From Porites lobata (Eukaryota; Cnidaria; Anthozoa; Scleractinia; Poritidae), in assembly GCA_942486035.1 (NCBI GenBank), contig CALNXK010000014.1, positions 4,972,501 to 5,036,500 on the forward strand: a stretch of DNA of 64,000 nucleotides, read 5' to 3'. A model generated the notes under the pieces. That model had not been told where the DNA came from, ran no database searches, and was given only the letters and a program-made list of their open reading frames with translations. Shown here piece after piece: positions 42,815-54,599 of this stretch (its first letter is position 1; each line of letters starts with the position of its first letter). A program made the position numbers and the translations under genes.

Positions 42815-45217
42815 TGCTAGATAGTGCAACTGGGGTTTTGGTCGGCTGGCACTGTTGGGATTGACTGACCCTCTATTGGCTGAAGTCCATGGAGTTTCTC
42901 TGGAGAGGCTGCCAAATCCGGGGGTTGCAGGGCTACAGGAGCCTCTCTAGGTTGTGAGCTGTAGAATGGCTGTCTGCTCCTGCGGAGGATTCTTCCATCT
43001 TCTGTCTTTACGTCATAGGATCGCATATCTGCTAGTTCTCCTATTTCTGTTTTGAACCATGTCTGGCTCTTATCACGGGGAAGTGGCATTACTCTGACTG
43101 TCTCGCCTTTCACCAGTGGCAAGAGCTGCTTGAAGGTGGGTTCGCGTACATTGCCCAAACATGTGCTGAGCTGGCGAGGTGTTAAGCCCCTCCATTGGGG
43201 TGTTTCTTCAGCTTAGCAGAGAAAGAAAATAACCAGCTCCAGCTGATGTTTTGGCTTTCTTGATTAAGCTCTTTGCAGTCTCGAGTGTGTTTTCTACTCG
43301 TCAATTGCTTTGCGGTTAGCCCTGGGAGCTGGTTACATGCTCAGTCCCAGATGATCAGAAAAAGTTCTCAAATTGCCACTTAGCAATTCATTAGGTGCTC
43401 CATGTGTGACAAAATGTCTCTTAAGTCTCTTTGTGATGACAGTTCCTGTTTTGCTGTGTAAGTAATCCATTTCGAAATACCCAGAGTAATAGTGTACTGT
43501 GCAGAGATAATTCTTGTCATCAAGGGTGAAGATGTCAGTGGCAACTTTCTCCCAGCCGACCTTGATGTTGGCTAAGTGGTTGTTTGGTCTAGTTACTCTG
43601 GTTACTCTGAAGTGACGTACAGACGTCACATTTCTGGATGTAGTCAGTGATTTCAGCATTCAAGCCTGGCCAGTATACTGTCTCCCGTGCTCTGCATAAA
43701 CAGCCAAGCAACCCGATATGGGAGTCGTGTAGCTTCTGCTTGATCTTTTTCCTCAGGGTCTGCAGTATGATGCATCGCTGGCCCTTGAATATTACACCAT
43801 CATGTACTGAGAGCTCATCTCAGATTTCAAAGTACTGTATTTCCTAGAATAATAGCCGTCCCTTGATTAATTGCCTCCCTCGAATTAACACCCCCCTTTG
43901 ACGAAAATACTTAAAATAATAGCCTCCTTCGAATAATCGCCCCTCCCCTGCCCCTCTCACCATCTTCTCTTCCTTTTATCCCCCCCTGTCAAATTGAAGT
44001 GCAATGAGATTCAGCAAAACTGATCAGTGACGATTCAAGCTCTGAAAATATTAGTCAAGGAACTAAATTTGGAACACTTTGAAAGCATGATTATTTTTTG
44101 AATTAATGGAAAAATAAAACAAAATATTTAGGACACGACTTCCAGTGAGCAATATTGAGATAATTGGCTCCCTCAAATAATCACCTTCTTTCGAATAATT
44201 GCCCCCTTGTTTGTGCAAAAAAGAAATATTATTCAAGGAAATACAGTACTGGTGAATGGCTGCTGGTTGTTCATGCTTTGTATCTGGGACACAATCCAAG
44301 ATTGCTTTCTTTACAAACTGTAGAGTTGGATCACAAGCGGTCTCTCTCTGAAGTTCGTTAAGCTGGTGGTCTGGAACAGGAAGGAAGTGAGTGGCATTTA
44401 TGCACTCCACCTCTGATTTTGAGGCTGATCACTCATAGTCCTCTGAATAAGCTCTTGACAGGGTATCAGCTAGCAGCGTCTCCTTGTAGCGTATTTCACA
44501 GTCATATTGTTAAAGCCGCAACAGTAGGTGCTGTAGTCTCTTGAAAACTGATACCAGAGGCTTCTGCTAAATGGAGACTAATAGTTTGTGATATGTCCAG
44601 AGGATGACTTTCTGAACATACACATGGTGGTGGTTGTGTTCCATGCCGAAGAGCTGAAGACCTGGCCCAGCAATTCCTTTCAAATCTGTGAGCACTTCCT
44701 TCCTGCCATTGTGGGTGCTCTGCTTGCATTGGCTGGCCTAGCTGCAAAGCCAGGTCCATCTCTAGATGCATCACCTTAGCCTTCGTTTGGGTCAGTTTTA
44801 CTCAAGTACTTGAGTACTGGTGCTTTGGAGACAGCATCTTTAGTTTTCTCAAAGCCATCTTCCTGTTCGTGAGTCCAATATCACTCAGCTTTCTTGTGTG
44901 TTAGATGGCACAGTAGCTCACACAGTTCTGATAGGTCTTGTAGGAACTTAGACAGATACTTCACAAGCCCAATGAATCTCTGCCGGTCACTCCATCTTAA
45001 TAAGTGCTTTGACTTTTTTTAGGATCTGCTTTAAGCCCATTCCTTGTCATTACATGCCCGGTGAATGACACTTCACTGCACTTCAAATGGAACTTGTTCT
45101 TGTTCAGCTTGATATTTCTCGCTCTGCAATGATCGAGGATGTTCCTTAGATTTTGATCGTGCTCAAAGTCAGCCTTTTCACCAGTGTCCCCCTGCCCAAT
45201 GATGACTAGAAGCACCT
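42815..45217 (-). mobile_element. Ty3/Gypsy-type pol remnant
   Basis: Read on the minus strand from 45217 the remnant runs in the usual pol order. First is the end of the reverse transcriptase (NIKLNKNKFHLKCSEVSFTG and the KADPKK block), then the connection (RFIGLVKYLSKFL-type, about 44990-44880). The RNase H end (LADTLSRAYSEDY, about 44470) follows, then the integrase zinc-binding domain (HDSHIGLLGCLC...KCDVC, 43640-43745). The integrase core is at 43333-43600 (WEKVATDIFTLDDKNYLC; the second acidic position reads SGN instead of the usual SDN). The C-terminal domain is at 42817-43158 (VKGETVRVMPLPRDKSQTW, YDVKTEDGRILRR). Many stops and frameshifts are present, no gag or protease is left, and I could not find flanking LTRs. 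A 412 bp element interrupts it at 43835-44246. Confidence 0.88.
43835..44246. mobile_element. TA-flanked element inserted in the Gypsy remnant
   Basis: The ends CTGTATTTCCTAGAATAATA and TATTATTCAAGGAAATACAG are inverse with one or two changes. TA flanks both sides (43833-43834 and 44247-44248), as for Tc1/mariner-type elements. It is 412 bp with no transposase; interior CCTCCCTCGAATTAA and CGAATAATCGCCCC words repeat. Removing it and one TA joins the integrase linker in frame. Confidence 0.85.
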
Positions 45218-45224
45218 AATGAAA

Positions 45225-45484
45225 TTAATTTTTAGACAGCAAGTTCTACCAACCTCTTCTAGTCCCGCTACAAGTGCTAGGTCGTCTGCAAATCCAAGCT
45301 TGGTAAGATCTCGCATAGGTTGTCTTCTGCTCTGACTAGGCTGATTCGGTAGACCCCTCTTATTTAGGCTGTCGGGGAACAGATGCAGAAAGTAATTGAG
45401 CACAATAATGAAGTAACAGGAGCAAGGGTGTAACCTTAGTACCCTGCTGTATCGCCAAAGAATGTGGTTTCTTCTCAGGACCAA
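45225..45484 (-). mobile_element. LINE D fragment: reverse transcriptase palm
   Basis: On the minus strand the frame reads CYFIIVLNYFLHLFPDSLNK and LTKLGFADDLALVAGLEE, the region around the catalytic (F/Y)ADD of a non-LTR reverse transcriptase. It resembles elements with an RTE-like LxFADDxAL motif. A frameshift occurs just upstream (LHPCSC). Only about 85 codons remain. It abuts the start of the Gypsy fragment at about 45220, so one was truncated by recombination or insertion of the other. Confidence 0.7.
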
Positions 45485-45750
45485 TTGAGTAGCCCAGTTT
45501 CCTCATATAGTGACTTTGACTCAGCAGCAGTTGGTTAAAGTTGAAGTGGAAGTGTTTCAGACATTGCGTACCCGCTTACGTGTTCAAGGCTTTCCTGCCT
45601 ACGATTTCCACCGCACCTTACCAATTAACGCCTTTATTATAGACTCGGTCTTATTTTGCCACAAAACATATTCAAGTTTAGCAAGAAATTTAACCCTTGG
45701 AAGGGCTAATGACAGAAAGATGACCGTTGCTTTTTATTTCTTTTGTTCTC
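45485..45750. other. Short stretch without supported feature
   Basis: A plus-strand frame at 45510-45854 runs into the MITE at 45751 and is not a gene. Confidence 0.35.
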
Positions 45751-46359
45751 TTAACCCTTTAAGTCCCAATAGTGACCAACATCAATTTTCTCCTAACAAT
45801 ATCCATACAATGTCAAGAGATGAGGTTATGAGAATTAATAAAATGATCACCTAAGAGAAAATAGTTTGATCTTTTATCAAATTCTCTCAACCCATTCAGG
45901 GTCCGAAATTAACTTTTTAATATGGGCGCCAACTGGTGAGCAAGTGTAAATTTTTGGTCGCCAGGGGACAAATTATGGTCGCCGAAAATTCCCTTTGGCG
46001 GCTTGGAAACGTTCAACTCGTATTGATCGTAGCTGTGGTGGAGGTATATTTACAGGAAGATTCGTTTCACTTTTAAATTAAAAAAATATCCGCTGGATGA
46101 AAAGTATGACACCTGTTGGCAAATAGCTTCGAGGTTTCAATTCTTCATCATTTTCTCCGAACGTGAAAGTCTACAATGACAACCAGCTTTACGAGGTCGC
46201 CAGCTGGCGACCAACTATGAAATTCTGGTCGCCAGAACTGAATTTTTGGTCGCATTGGCGACCAGGAAGGCGCAATTTCGGACCCTGCCATTCTTTGAGG
46301 AAATGTATAGAGATCAGTTTGAAGAATTTGTACATGTATATTGGGGCTTAAAGGGTTAA
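45751..46359. mobile_element. Outer MITE (TTAACCCTTTAAGTCCCAAT ends), interrupted
   Basis: TTAACCCTTTAAGTCCCAAT at the left and ATTGGGGCTTAAAGGGTTAA at the right are inverse. The interior CAATATCCATACAATG, GAGATGAGGTTATGAGAATT and GAAATGTATAGAGATCAG belong to one element. It is split by the inner element at 45897-46287; without it the length would be about 213 bp. Confidence 0.85.
45897..46287. mobile_element. Inner MITE (CAGGGTCCGAAATT ends) with CCATT duplication
   Basis: CAGGGTCCGAAATTAAC at the left and GCGCAATTTCGGACCCTG at the right are inverse. CCATT is repeated immediately outside both ends (45892-45896 and 46288-46292). The interior is rich in GGTCGCCAG/CTGGCGACC words. It is 391 bp. 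The CAGGG ends suggest hAT type, but the visible duplication is 5 bp rather than 8. Confidence 0.85.
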
Positions 46360-47722
46360 TGGAACTCAAGTTCGGATGAATTTGAGAGGTTTCTTGAAAG
46401 GCAAATAAGTTCTGCTCTATTATATTGAATTCACTGCTGCTATGTTAGAAAAAATCTGAAACATCACACATACTGCAAGAGTGGTGTAGGATATTACAAG
46501 AGGCCGTACCTTACAGAAAGTTCTTTTTATCGGTCTTTACTGGAAAATTTTGATGTTTTGGATCCCTAGTTGATTATGGGAGGTGGTCACTTGCAATGTA
46601 AAAGAGTTCTTGTCACATGGAACTTATCATTAACAGTTATGTTAGGGGAAGGAGGGTAAGAGGCTGGGTATTTTGATTTTGTCAAACACAAAATGCAAGT
46701 TCCATGTTTACTACATTTAGTGGTGGGTCTAGAGGTGGGAATTTTCAGCCACAGGTGGATAAGTCACTTTTGTACCCCATTCTCAAATGCTTCAGCCCAC
46801 CAAACCCATACTGCTAAATGAAGTATCAACAGGTCCTAATATTGATCCATTATCTTTGCAGATTTTGTACCTAAAGATGCTCTATTCAGAAGAGAGGTCA
46901 GGTTTTCCATGGACAGAACCCTGTCACAGAACAGTATTTTCACAAATTAAGGAACTAGAAAGAGAAAACAATTGCGTCATGATATTTGGTTCAGTAAATC
47001 AACGTTTTGTAGTAGTGATATCAACATTAGGAAAGAGGATAAGGGTAGGGATCAGATCATAAAGATCTGTAAATGTTTAGTACTTGTCAGTACGATGGTA
47101 GGCAGTCAAAAGGAAAATAATTGTATCTTTACTTAAATGTTGGGCTCCTCATAAGAGTCAGGCAATTTTGAAAGATACACCTTGACTTTTTAACCAACTT
47201 TTATTAAATTGCTCCAAATTCAAGATGGTATTTTTTCTGAAAATAAATTTATGGGCGTGATTCCTCAAATTTCTGTCATTCATTGTTCATTATTAAATCA
47301 AGGGTCAAATAATTAACAAACTTAAGGCAAGAATTCATACGGCTGGGATATTTGCTCTCCTCACCATTTATCCTGGAAGAGACTTTACATGAAATGGTAC
47401 TAATTGGGAAGGCAAATGCTAGGTGCTTTCCTTTTTTATTTACTAGCATTTTTTACTTTTTTGAGACATTTTCCTGATATTTCACTCTGAAATTTGTATC
47501 CTACCCATAAATGTCAACCATAAAAAAATTCTCTATTATGGTTTATCATGGCATCTAGGATATAAAAGATATGGGAGTGTCATATCATGACTTATGGTAA
47601 CTCCTACATGGAAACCTGGACCTAAGTTAGTTTTTAAGTTCTTACCTGTATTTCATTCAATAGGAATGTTACCCAAGCCCAAGTTAAATAAATAACTAGG
47701 TTTGAGGTTACCTAATAGTTCC
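46360..47722. other. Gene-poor stretch
   Basis: A 91-codon frame at 46787-47062 is open. I could not assign it and it has no splice context beyond a weak TTGCAG at about 46860. Nothing else was seen. Confidence 0.35.
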
Positions 47723-47898
47723 AGGGTCGTCACTAAGATTTCAAGTTGCCGGGTAAATGCCACAAGTAGGCGGGGAATCAAACGGCTAGGGATTTCTTTT
47801 GATTCTATTTTTCTTCTATTTTTGTATGAAAGTAGCTGGGGACCACAGTCATAGTAGCCGGATGAGATCCCCGGCCTCCCAGCTCTTAATGACAGCCC
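47723..47898. mobile_element. MITE with AGGGTCGTCACTAAG ends
   Basis: AGGGTCGTCACTAAGATTTC with GCCGGG is matched inversely by CCCGGCCTCCCAGCTCTTAA and TGACAGCCC. It is 176 bp. The CTAATA word lies just outside both ends, but no clean 8 bp duplication was seen. Confidence 0.65.
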
Positions 47899-49265
47899 AA
47901 CTAATACACCGTAAACACGAACTATTATTATCATTATGTACTTGGGATGGATTCCTTCAATTTAGATCTTAGGCGGGGTTCTCCCTTGTCTTCAGTACAT
48001 GGTATAAAGAAACTAAAATAAATGTGCAAAATTAAGTGCTCATTAGTATGGTCCGATTTTATTTTATAAATTGGTATTTTTTGTATAACGTCTCTTCAGC
48101 CGTTGTGCATGTGTTGCTATTATTTCTACGTATCACCGTCACAAAGGCTGGTGAAATCACGTACCAAACATATTGTATTAACTTACTTGGAAAATGGCAT
48201 ACAATGTATCACATAAATTTTTTTTTCAGCTATAAACTGAAAATTTAAAAGAAAATTGCATTCTTTGAATGAACAGATCTTGAACTTTTCCTGAATCCTC
48301 CTCTCATACTTACAGTATCTGGATGTTTGCCTATAGATGCAAACCTCTGGGGAATGTTATCTCTGTTGCACTTCCTTTTCTCTCAGGGTACAGGGGTATC
48401 AAGACATGAATGAGAAAGGAACGATTTTATATTAAGCCTATGGAAGGGTTAAAAGCATGCAGCTTTTTCGCTGATGTATAGACTGACCCAGACCCAGTTT
48501 TGTAATAGTTAACTAGCTCCTTTTATATTCATCTATAACTGGGGGTTTGACAGTGCCTGTGGTGGATGGCCATTGTATTTATAACGAGTCCATCCACCCT
48601 TATATAGGTCCCCTGCATGCCCTCGTACTCTTCTTGACCACAGGCTGTAGGTTGGTGGGGAAGCTAAGTTAGCACTGACTTTATAGGCCCCATTTATATG
48701 AAGAATAATTGTCCCGGGAAAAGGTTCTCTCTTCCTTTAGCGATCAATTATCTGAGAATAAAACTGACCCCTTTGCCCAAGCTAATAGCGCGCGCATGCT
48801 CTGATTGTCTAAAAGCAGCGATCGCGCATGCGTTCAAAGTGTTCGTGTGGAGAAACGTTGACCCCCTTCGATCGAAAGGGTGAGCGGTCTACGCGCGGCA
48901 CCCTTATAGCCGAGCGTAAATTTATAAAACGTTGGCGCTCAGGGCGGCTAAAGAAGGAGAGTGACCCTTATACCCCGGACAACGTTTCTACATATAAGCG
49001 AGGCCTTAATTGGCTTAGCGGTAATAGGCATCGTGACGTGACCTGACCTAAATATTGACTTTCCCCAGTTTATACTAGGAACAAACGGCCTTAGCGTTTG
49101 AATCAAAAACCGTTCATGTTTACTTAAGTAGTATAGTAAGGACCGAATTCAGTTCTTTTTGGGAAGAATCTCTTAAAGTAGGGAAGGCATACATTATCGG
49201 AAACGTGCATAGTCATGAAGACGAATGCAAACTAGCTTTTTTTAAAAAATGTAATATACGCCCTT
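47899..49265. other. Gene-poor stretch
   Basis: Short frames only. The GC-richer interval 48780-49030, with GCGCGCGCATGC and GATCGCGCATGC words, has open frames in two phases but no splice sites or recognisable protein. Confidence 0.35.
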
Positions 49266-49422
49266 CCACATTTCCCATAATGCACCTTATTTGCCCCGAA
49301 GATTTTGCATAACCTTTGTTTTCATTTCTCCTGGGTATTGCAGTCGTCCCAAGAGAAATTGAAAACAGTGGTTATGCAAAATTTTTGGGGCAAATAAGGT
49401 GCATGCATTATGGAAAATGTGG
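49266..49422. mobile_element. MITE with CCACATTTCCCATAATGCAC ends
   Basis: CCACATTTCCCATAATGCAC, then CTTATTTGCCCC, is matched inversely by GGGGCAAATAAGGTGCATG and CATTATGGAAAATGTGG. The centre has GGGTATTGCAGTCGTCCCAA. It is 157 bp and the cleanest of four related copies in the window. Confidence 0.85.
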
Positions 49423-49429
49423 AAGTCCG

Positions 49430-49574
49430 CCATTGCACATCTCCCACACGCCTTGCCCTCCAAAGATTTTCCATAACCTTACACTTAATTTCCCCCTGGT
49501 ATTACAGTCGTCCCAAAAGAAATTAAGGACTGCTTATGCAAAACAAGGTCTATTACAGAAGATGTGAAAATGGC
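49430..49574. mobile_element. Related MITE, adjacent copy
   Basis: CCATTGCACATCTCCCACAC is matched inversely by GAAGATGTGAAAATGG. The same centre GGTATTACAGTCGTCCCAA is present. It begins 8 bp after the previous copy ends, so two family members sit side by side. Confidence 0.75.
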
Positions 49575-49674
49575 GAGTTCTCCCTTTTAGCTTTTTACCT
49601 TTTCTTTGTTTACGAAAAGGGCAAATTTTGACAAGAACTTATAACATATTTATCACCCTAAACCTAATTAACAC

Positions 49675-52610
49675 AGGATGATAAAAAAGAGGCATGTCGA
49701 TCATTGGGGTCTTACGAAAATGACATTTTGCGAAATTTGGCAATTAAGATTCATCAAAGGTCAGGCAAAAAATTTAAATGAGAACAGAAGAGGCCTATTG
49801 GCAGTTGGCGATTTTCACGAGAATTGCAAATTGGAGAAAATGGGGAAATTGGCAAGAATCTATCAAAGGTTTTGCAAAACCTCAAATGAGGTGTCAAAGA
49901 GGGAAATCTTGACAAATGGCGATTATAAGAAAATGGCAAATTTTGGGCGAAAGAGAGAAATTTCCGGCAAAAATAGTGAGTATGTTAAAAGTCTCTTGCC
50001 AAATATTCACATAAGATGACAAAAAAGGACATCTGGACAAATGGCGATTTATTTGGCAAGAATTTATAGGTTTGGCAAAAATTAAAACAATATGTCAAAA
50101 GAGCTAGGCATGTCGATAATTGTGGGTTTTACGAAAATGACCAATTTTTGGAAATTGGCGAATTTGGATTCATCAAAGATCTGGTGAAAATTTTAAATGA
50201 GACAACAAAAGAGGCCTTCTAGGTTTGCAACCACGTGACAAGACTACCATGTGGGGGATCAATACAATAGTATTTTTCTCTAAGTATTAACACGAAAATA
50301 GAGTTAAGTTCCCAGAGGAGAGAAATGCTTTTTTTTCTTGAGCACCAGCATGGCCGCCGTGACGGCGAGTGCAAACCAGCAATATGGACAGTTAGCGATT
50401 TCACGAAATTCGTAAATTGAGAAAATGGGGAATTGGGCTAGAATCCATCAAAGGTTTGGCAAAAACTCAAATGAGGTTACAAAGAGGGAGATCTTGACAA
50501 ATGGTGATTATAAAAAGAAAATGGCAAATGTAGGCGAAAAAGGAAAAAAATTGGGCAAAAATGGACAGTTCAAGGGTTTGACCAATTACAAAGCGGTACC
50601 TTGACAAATGACAATTTTATAAAGTTTATAAATTTGGCAAAAAATTTTCAAACGTTTGGCAAAAACTTGAGCAGGATGACAAAAGAGGCATGTCGATAAT
50701 TGTGGGATTTACGAAAATGACATATTTTGCAAAGTTCGCGAATTTGGCAAAGGAATCATTAAAGGTCTGTCAAAAAAATTAAATGAGATAACAAAAGAGG
50801 CATATTGACAGTTGGCGATTTTCTCGAAAATGGCAAATTTGAGAAAACGGGGAATTGGGCAAGAATCCATCAAAGGTTTGGCAAAACCTTAATTGAGGTG
50901 TCAAAGAGGGAAATCTTAACAAATGGCTATTACAATAAGAAAATGGCAAATGTAGGCGAGAACGGCACATTTCGGCAAAAATGGCGAGTGTGCCAAACAT
51001 TCATCAAGGGTTTGGCCAAATATTCAAATAAGATGACAAAAAAGGACATCTTGACAAATAGCGATTTTACGAAAATGACAAATTTGGGAAAAAATTTATT
51101 TAAGGTTTGGCAAAATTAAAACAAGATCACAAAAGAGGCATGTCGATAATTGTGGGTTTACGAAAATGACATATTTTGCGAAACCGGCGAATTTGGCAAG
51201 GACTGAGACAATGAAACAACAAAACAGGCATATTGACAGATGGCGATTTACACAAAAATGACAAATTTGAGAAAATGGGGAATTGGGCAAGAATCCATCA
51301 ACGGTCTGGCAAAACCTCATTTGAGGTGACAAAGAGGGGAAGATTGAGAAAAGGTAGATTTCGACAGATATGGCGAGTGTGCCAAAAAAATCATCAAGGG
51401 TTTGGCCAAATATTCAAATGAGATGACAAAAAGGGTCATGTTGATAGCTGGCGATTTTTAGGGCAATGACAAATTTTGCAAAGATGGCGAATTTGGCAAG
51501 AAGTTATCAAAGGTTTGACAAAAATTTACAAAGAGATGACAAAAAGGGGCATCTTGACAAATGGCGATTATAACAAAAATGGCAAATTGGGCAACATTTC
51601 ATTTAAGGTTTGCCAAAATTCAAATGAGATGACAAACGAGGCATGTCGATAATTGTGAGTTTTACGAAAATGACAAATGTTCGCGAATTCGGCAAGGATT
51701 CATCAAAGGACTGGGAAAATTGCCTGTTGATAATTAGCAAGAATAGCAACTTTGGCTAAAATGGCCAATTTGGCAAGAACTTTTCAAAGGTTTGGCAAAA
51801 ATTTTGAACAAGATGACAAAAGAAGGATGTCGTTAATTGTGGGTTTTTACGAAAATGCCGTTTTTTGCGAAATCAATGAATTTCTGGAAAAACCCATCAA
51901 AGGTTTGGCAAAGTTTAAATGAGACGGCAAAAACGGGCATCCTGTACAAAACGCGTTATTAATAAGAAAATGGCAATAAAGGCAAATTTCGTCGGTAAAA
52001 AAAAAATGCAGTGGCGAGTATGCCAAAAATTAGTGAAGAGTTTGGCCAAATATTCAAATCAGATGACAAAACGTTGCATGTTGACAGCTGGCGATTTTTA
52101 GGAAAATAACAAATTTGGCAAGAAGTTATCAAAGGTGTGACAAAAGAGATGGCAAAAAGGGGCATCTTGACAAATGGCGATTATAACAGAAACGGCAAAT
52201 TTGGCAACAATACATTTAAGGTTTGCCAAAAATTAAATGAAATGACAAACGAGGCATGTTGACTGTTAGCGATTTTTACAAAAATGACAAATTTGGCGAA
52301 AATAGCGAATTTGGCAAGAAGTAATGAATGGCTTGCCAAATGAGAAAGCGAAAAATGGCCTGTTGGTAATTAGAGATTTTTACAAGGATGCAAATTTTGG
52401 CGAAAATGGCAAATTTGGGGAGAATATAACAGGACAGGTTTGAACAAAATTCAAATGAGATAACAAAAAAGGCTACCTTGACAATTACTTATTTTTCGAA
52501 AAAGGCAAATTTTTGCCAAAAATGGCGAATTTGACAAAGGTGAATCAAATGTTTAGCAAAAACTCATAAATGAGTTGACAAAAAGAAAGCATGTGAAAAT
52601 TTGGGTACCA
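49675..52610 (+). repeat. Satellite-like array with higher-order structure
   Basis: A unit of about 90-115 bp is repeated some 25 times. The general pattern is a GATGACAAAAGAGGCAT box, a TTGACAAATGGCGATTTTA box, an AAAATGGCAAATTTGGC box and a CATCAAAGGTTTGGCAAAA box. Units carrying the variant CGATAATTGTGGGTTTTACG recur at about 49700, 50110, 50695, 51145, 51650 and 51835. Between them the other variants come largely in the same order (TTGACAGTTGGCGATTTT, then ATCTTGACAAATGGCGATTA, then GGACATCTTGACAAATAGCG), giving a higher-order period of about 410-500 bp. A MITE is inserted at 50222-50377. Later units (after 51700) are less regular. Confidence 0.9.
50222..50377. mobile_element. MITE with CACGTGAC ends, copy 2, inside the satellite
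   Basis: GGTTTGCAACCACGTGACAA at the left is matched inversely by GTGACGGCGAGTGCAAACC at the right. The internal AAAATAGAGTTAAGTTCCCA is the inverse of the corresponding block in 34379-34534. The satellite unit is interrupted after ACAAAAGAGGCC and resumes with ATATGGACAGTTAGCGATTT. Confidence 0.85.
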
Positions 52611-54090
52611 GTTGAGATTGAACCTCGTGTGGTCCCTGATCTAATGGTGCTGAAATGACAGAAAAATATCTGACAATCGACGTGACATTGTTATAAAGAA
52701 AAAAATAAAGCATTTTTATTGTCGTTGACGAAGATAGGTCCTCTGACTGAAAAACTTCCAAAAATGCATCGAGATGGAATTAACTAATTAAGAAAACCGT
52801 ACTAAAAGCAAGCTTGAACAAATGTGGCTATAGAAACGCAAGTAATTCCTGTAGTCATAGGTGCATCATAAGTACTCAACAAAACAATGTGTTTAGCTGT
52901 TTAAGTTTTGGCAGTTATCTGTGTAAAGCCACCCTCTACCCTCAACAGAAAAACTCGATGAGGGAAAAGATCAGTTTTTTTAAGCATCATTTTCGATTAT
53001 GTTTCCCGCGAATTGAAACATAACTTTTGTATAGTATTTCCTTGATTTCTGTTCTTGCTGATGGGGATGTGCTGCTGGGCGAGGTCGCATTTTCACGTCT
53101 AGATTAGCTATAATGAGGTTGAACATTATAATGGTGTCGCACATTTTTGAGTAGGAATTCAACGGAAGATTCGCGGTTGAAAAGTTGACTTTATAAGGTA
53201 GATGCATAGAAAGAAAGTGACTACATATATTGTGATCACGTAAATTACATTTGTCAAAAAGTGGATAAGATGGCTTCTATAGGGTCCTCAGAATAGATAG
53301 TATAATAATGGGGTAGGGGTTCTGAAATGTCATCAGCATACACCCAGCAAAAATTATGTAAGTTTGGCAGTCAGGATTCAGAGAAAGATACTAGTCCAAA
53401 AAAGTAGAGACTTCCAAGTTATGGTTGACAGGACATTCACCCACCTTTAGAACATCAATGACATCACAGTGCAAATTAAACCGTCTGTGATTTAAAACAG
53501 TGAGATTTGCCGATTAACCTCATCTACAACCAATGAACGTACTCCTACAATGGTATAACCCTTTCCGTTTCGACCAACTGCACTTAACAAAGCCATCATT
53601 TGAAATAACATATCCGTTTCAAAAGATGGGCCTGTTGCAAAGTCTTATATTGCGACATTTCAAACTATGGTGCTGTTTCTATACCACACTTTGCGTTATT
53701 GCAAAATACGGGGTGTTTAACTCTTCTGTTCTCAGCTCAAAAATCACGTCCAGTCAATTGACCCGATCGGCGTCAGAAAGTCATTGCTGGCAAAAAAAGG
53801 AGCACTTTACTGGGACCAAGGTTTGCGCTAACGCATAATGTGGTCTGGCAATTGTGACGTATTTTGCGTTAACTCAATCTGTGTTCTAGGTTTTAAGACC
53901 AAGGTTTGCGCCAAAAAAATATCGCAAACCGTGTCGAACGTAAAGAGTCACATTTTGAGATAAGTCGTTCCGTGTCCTTCCAAATAAACAGGGGAACCCA
54001 ACGACGGTGTCCTCCCAAATACATTGAAAACCGCTCTTTTTAGGCTACCCAGAGTACAAACAGATTTGCAAGGGCTTCAGTGCTATATTA
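52611..54090. other. Gene-poor stretch
   Basis: A word GCGTTAACTCAATCTGTGT at about 53869 recurs at about 54935, on the other side of the element at 54091-54597. No gene was seen. Confidence 0.4.
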
Positions 54091-54597
54091 CCGTAAAATT
54101 CCAAAAATAATCAGCGGGGCTTATATTTTTCAAAGGCCCTTTTTGAGGGGCTTATTTTCGGAGGGAAATTTGCGTCTCAAAATCGAGGGGGCTATCTTAT
54201 AGTTAGAAGGAAATTTATGTCAGTAATTTGCAGAAAGATTTAACTGAAACTCGTCTTGAGGACTTAGACCTTTCTAAAACACAGCCATGCAAGTAGTCCA
54301 AGTATATTTTGTCTATATGGACCGAAGAAATCCAAGCCAAGAGTGAGGAGTAAACTACGCAAACAGAAATAAACTGTGACACTTTCTGACTGCATTCATT
54401 TGGGGCTTGTGATGGATCTTTGGCAAAGACAAAAATTTATACATTTTTGCTTTGTTTTGTTTTGTTTTGTATTTGAGGGCGATTTCCAAGTTCAAGACGC
54501 CCGAGGGGCTTATATCCGGAGGGACGATTTTACGGAGGATTTTTGCGTTACAAATATGGGGCTTATATTTGGAGGGGTTAATTTCGGAAATTTACGG
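54091..54597. mobile_element. TA-flanked MITE with CCGTAAATTCC-type ends
   Basis: CCGTAAAATTCCAAAAATAA is matched inversely by TTAATTTCGGAAATTTACGG. The arms continue with GGGGCTTATATTT/AAATATAAGCCCC-type blocks. TA lies on both sides (54089-54090 and 54598-54599). It is 507 bp. An interior (TTTTG)n run lies at 54453-54470. No transposase. Confidence 0.8.
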
Positions 54598-54599
54598 TA

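Noticed and set aside
46787..47062. 91-codon plus-strand frame
   Set aside because: No splice support beyond one weak TTGCAG and no recognised family.
48780..49046. GC-richer segment as a tRNA-derived SINE
   Set aside because: I could not find A-box or B-box promoter words or a cloverleaf.
49675..52610. CRISPR array
   Set aside because: Units are diverged along their whole length, with no alternation of constant repeat and unique spacer, and the sequence is eukaryotic.
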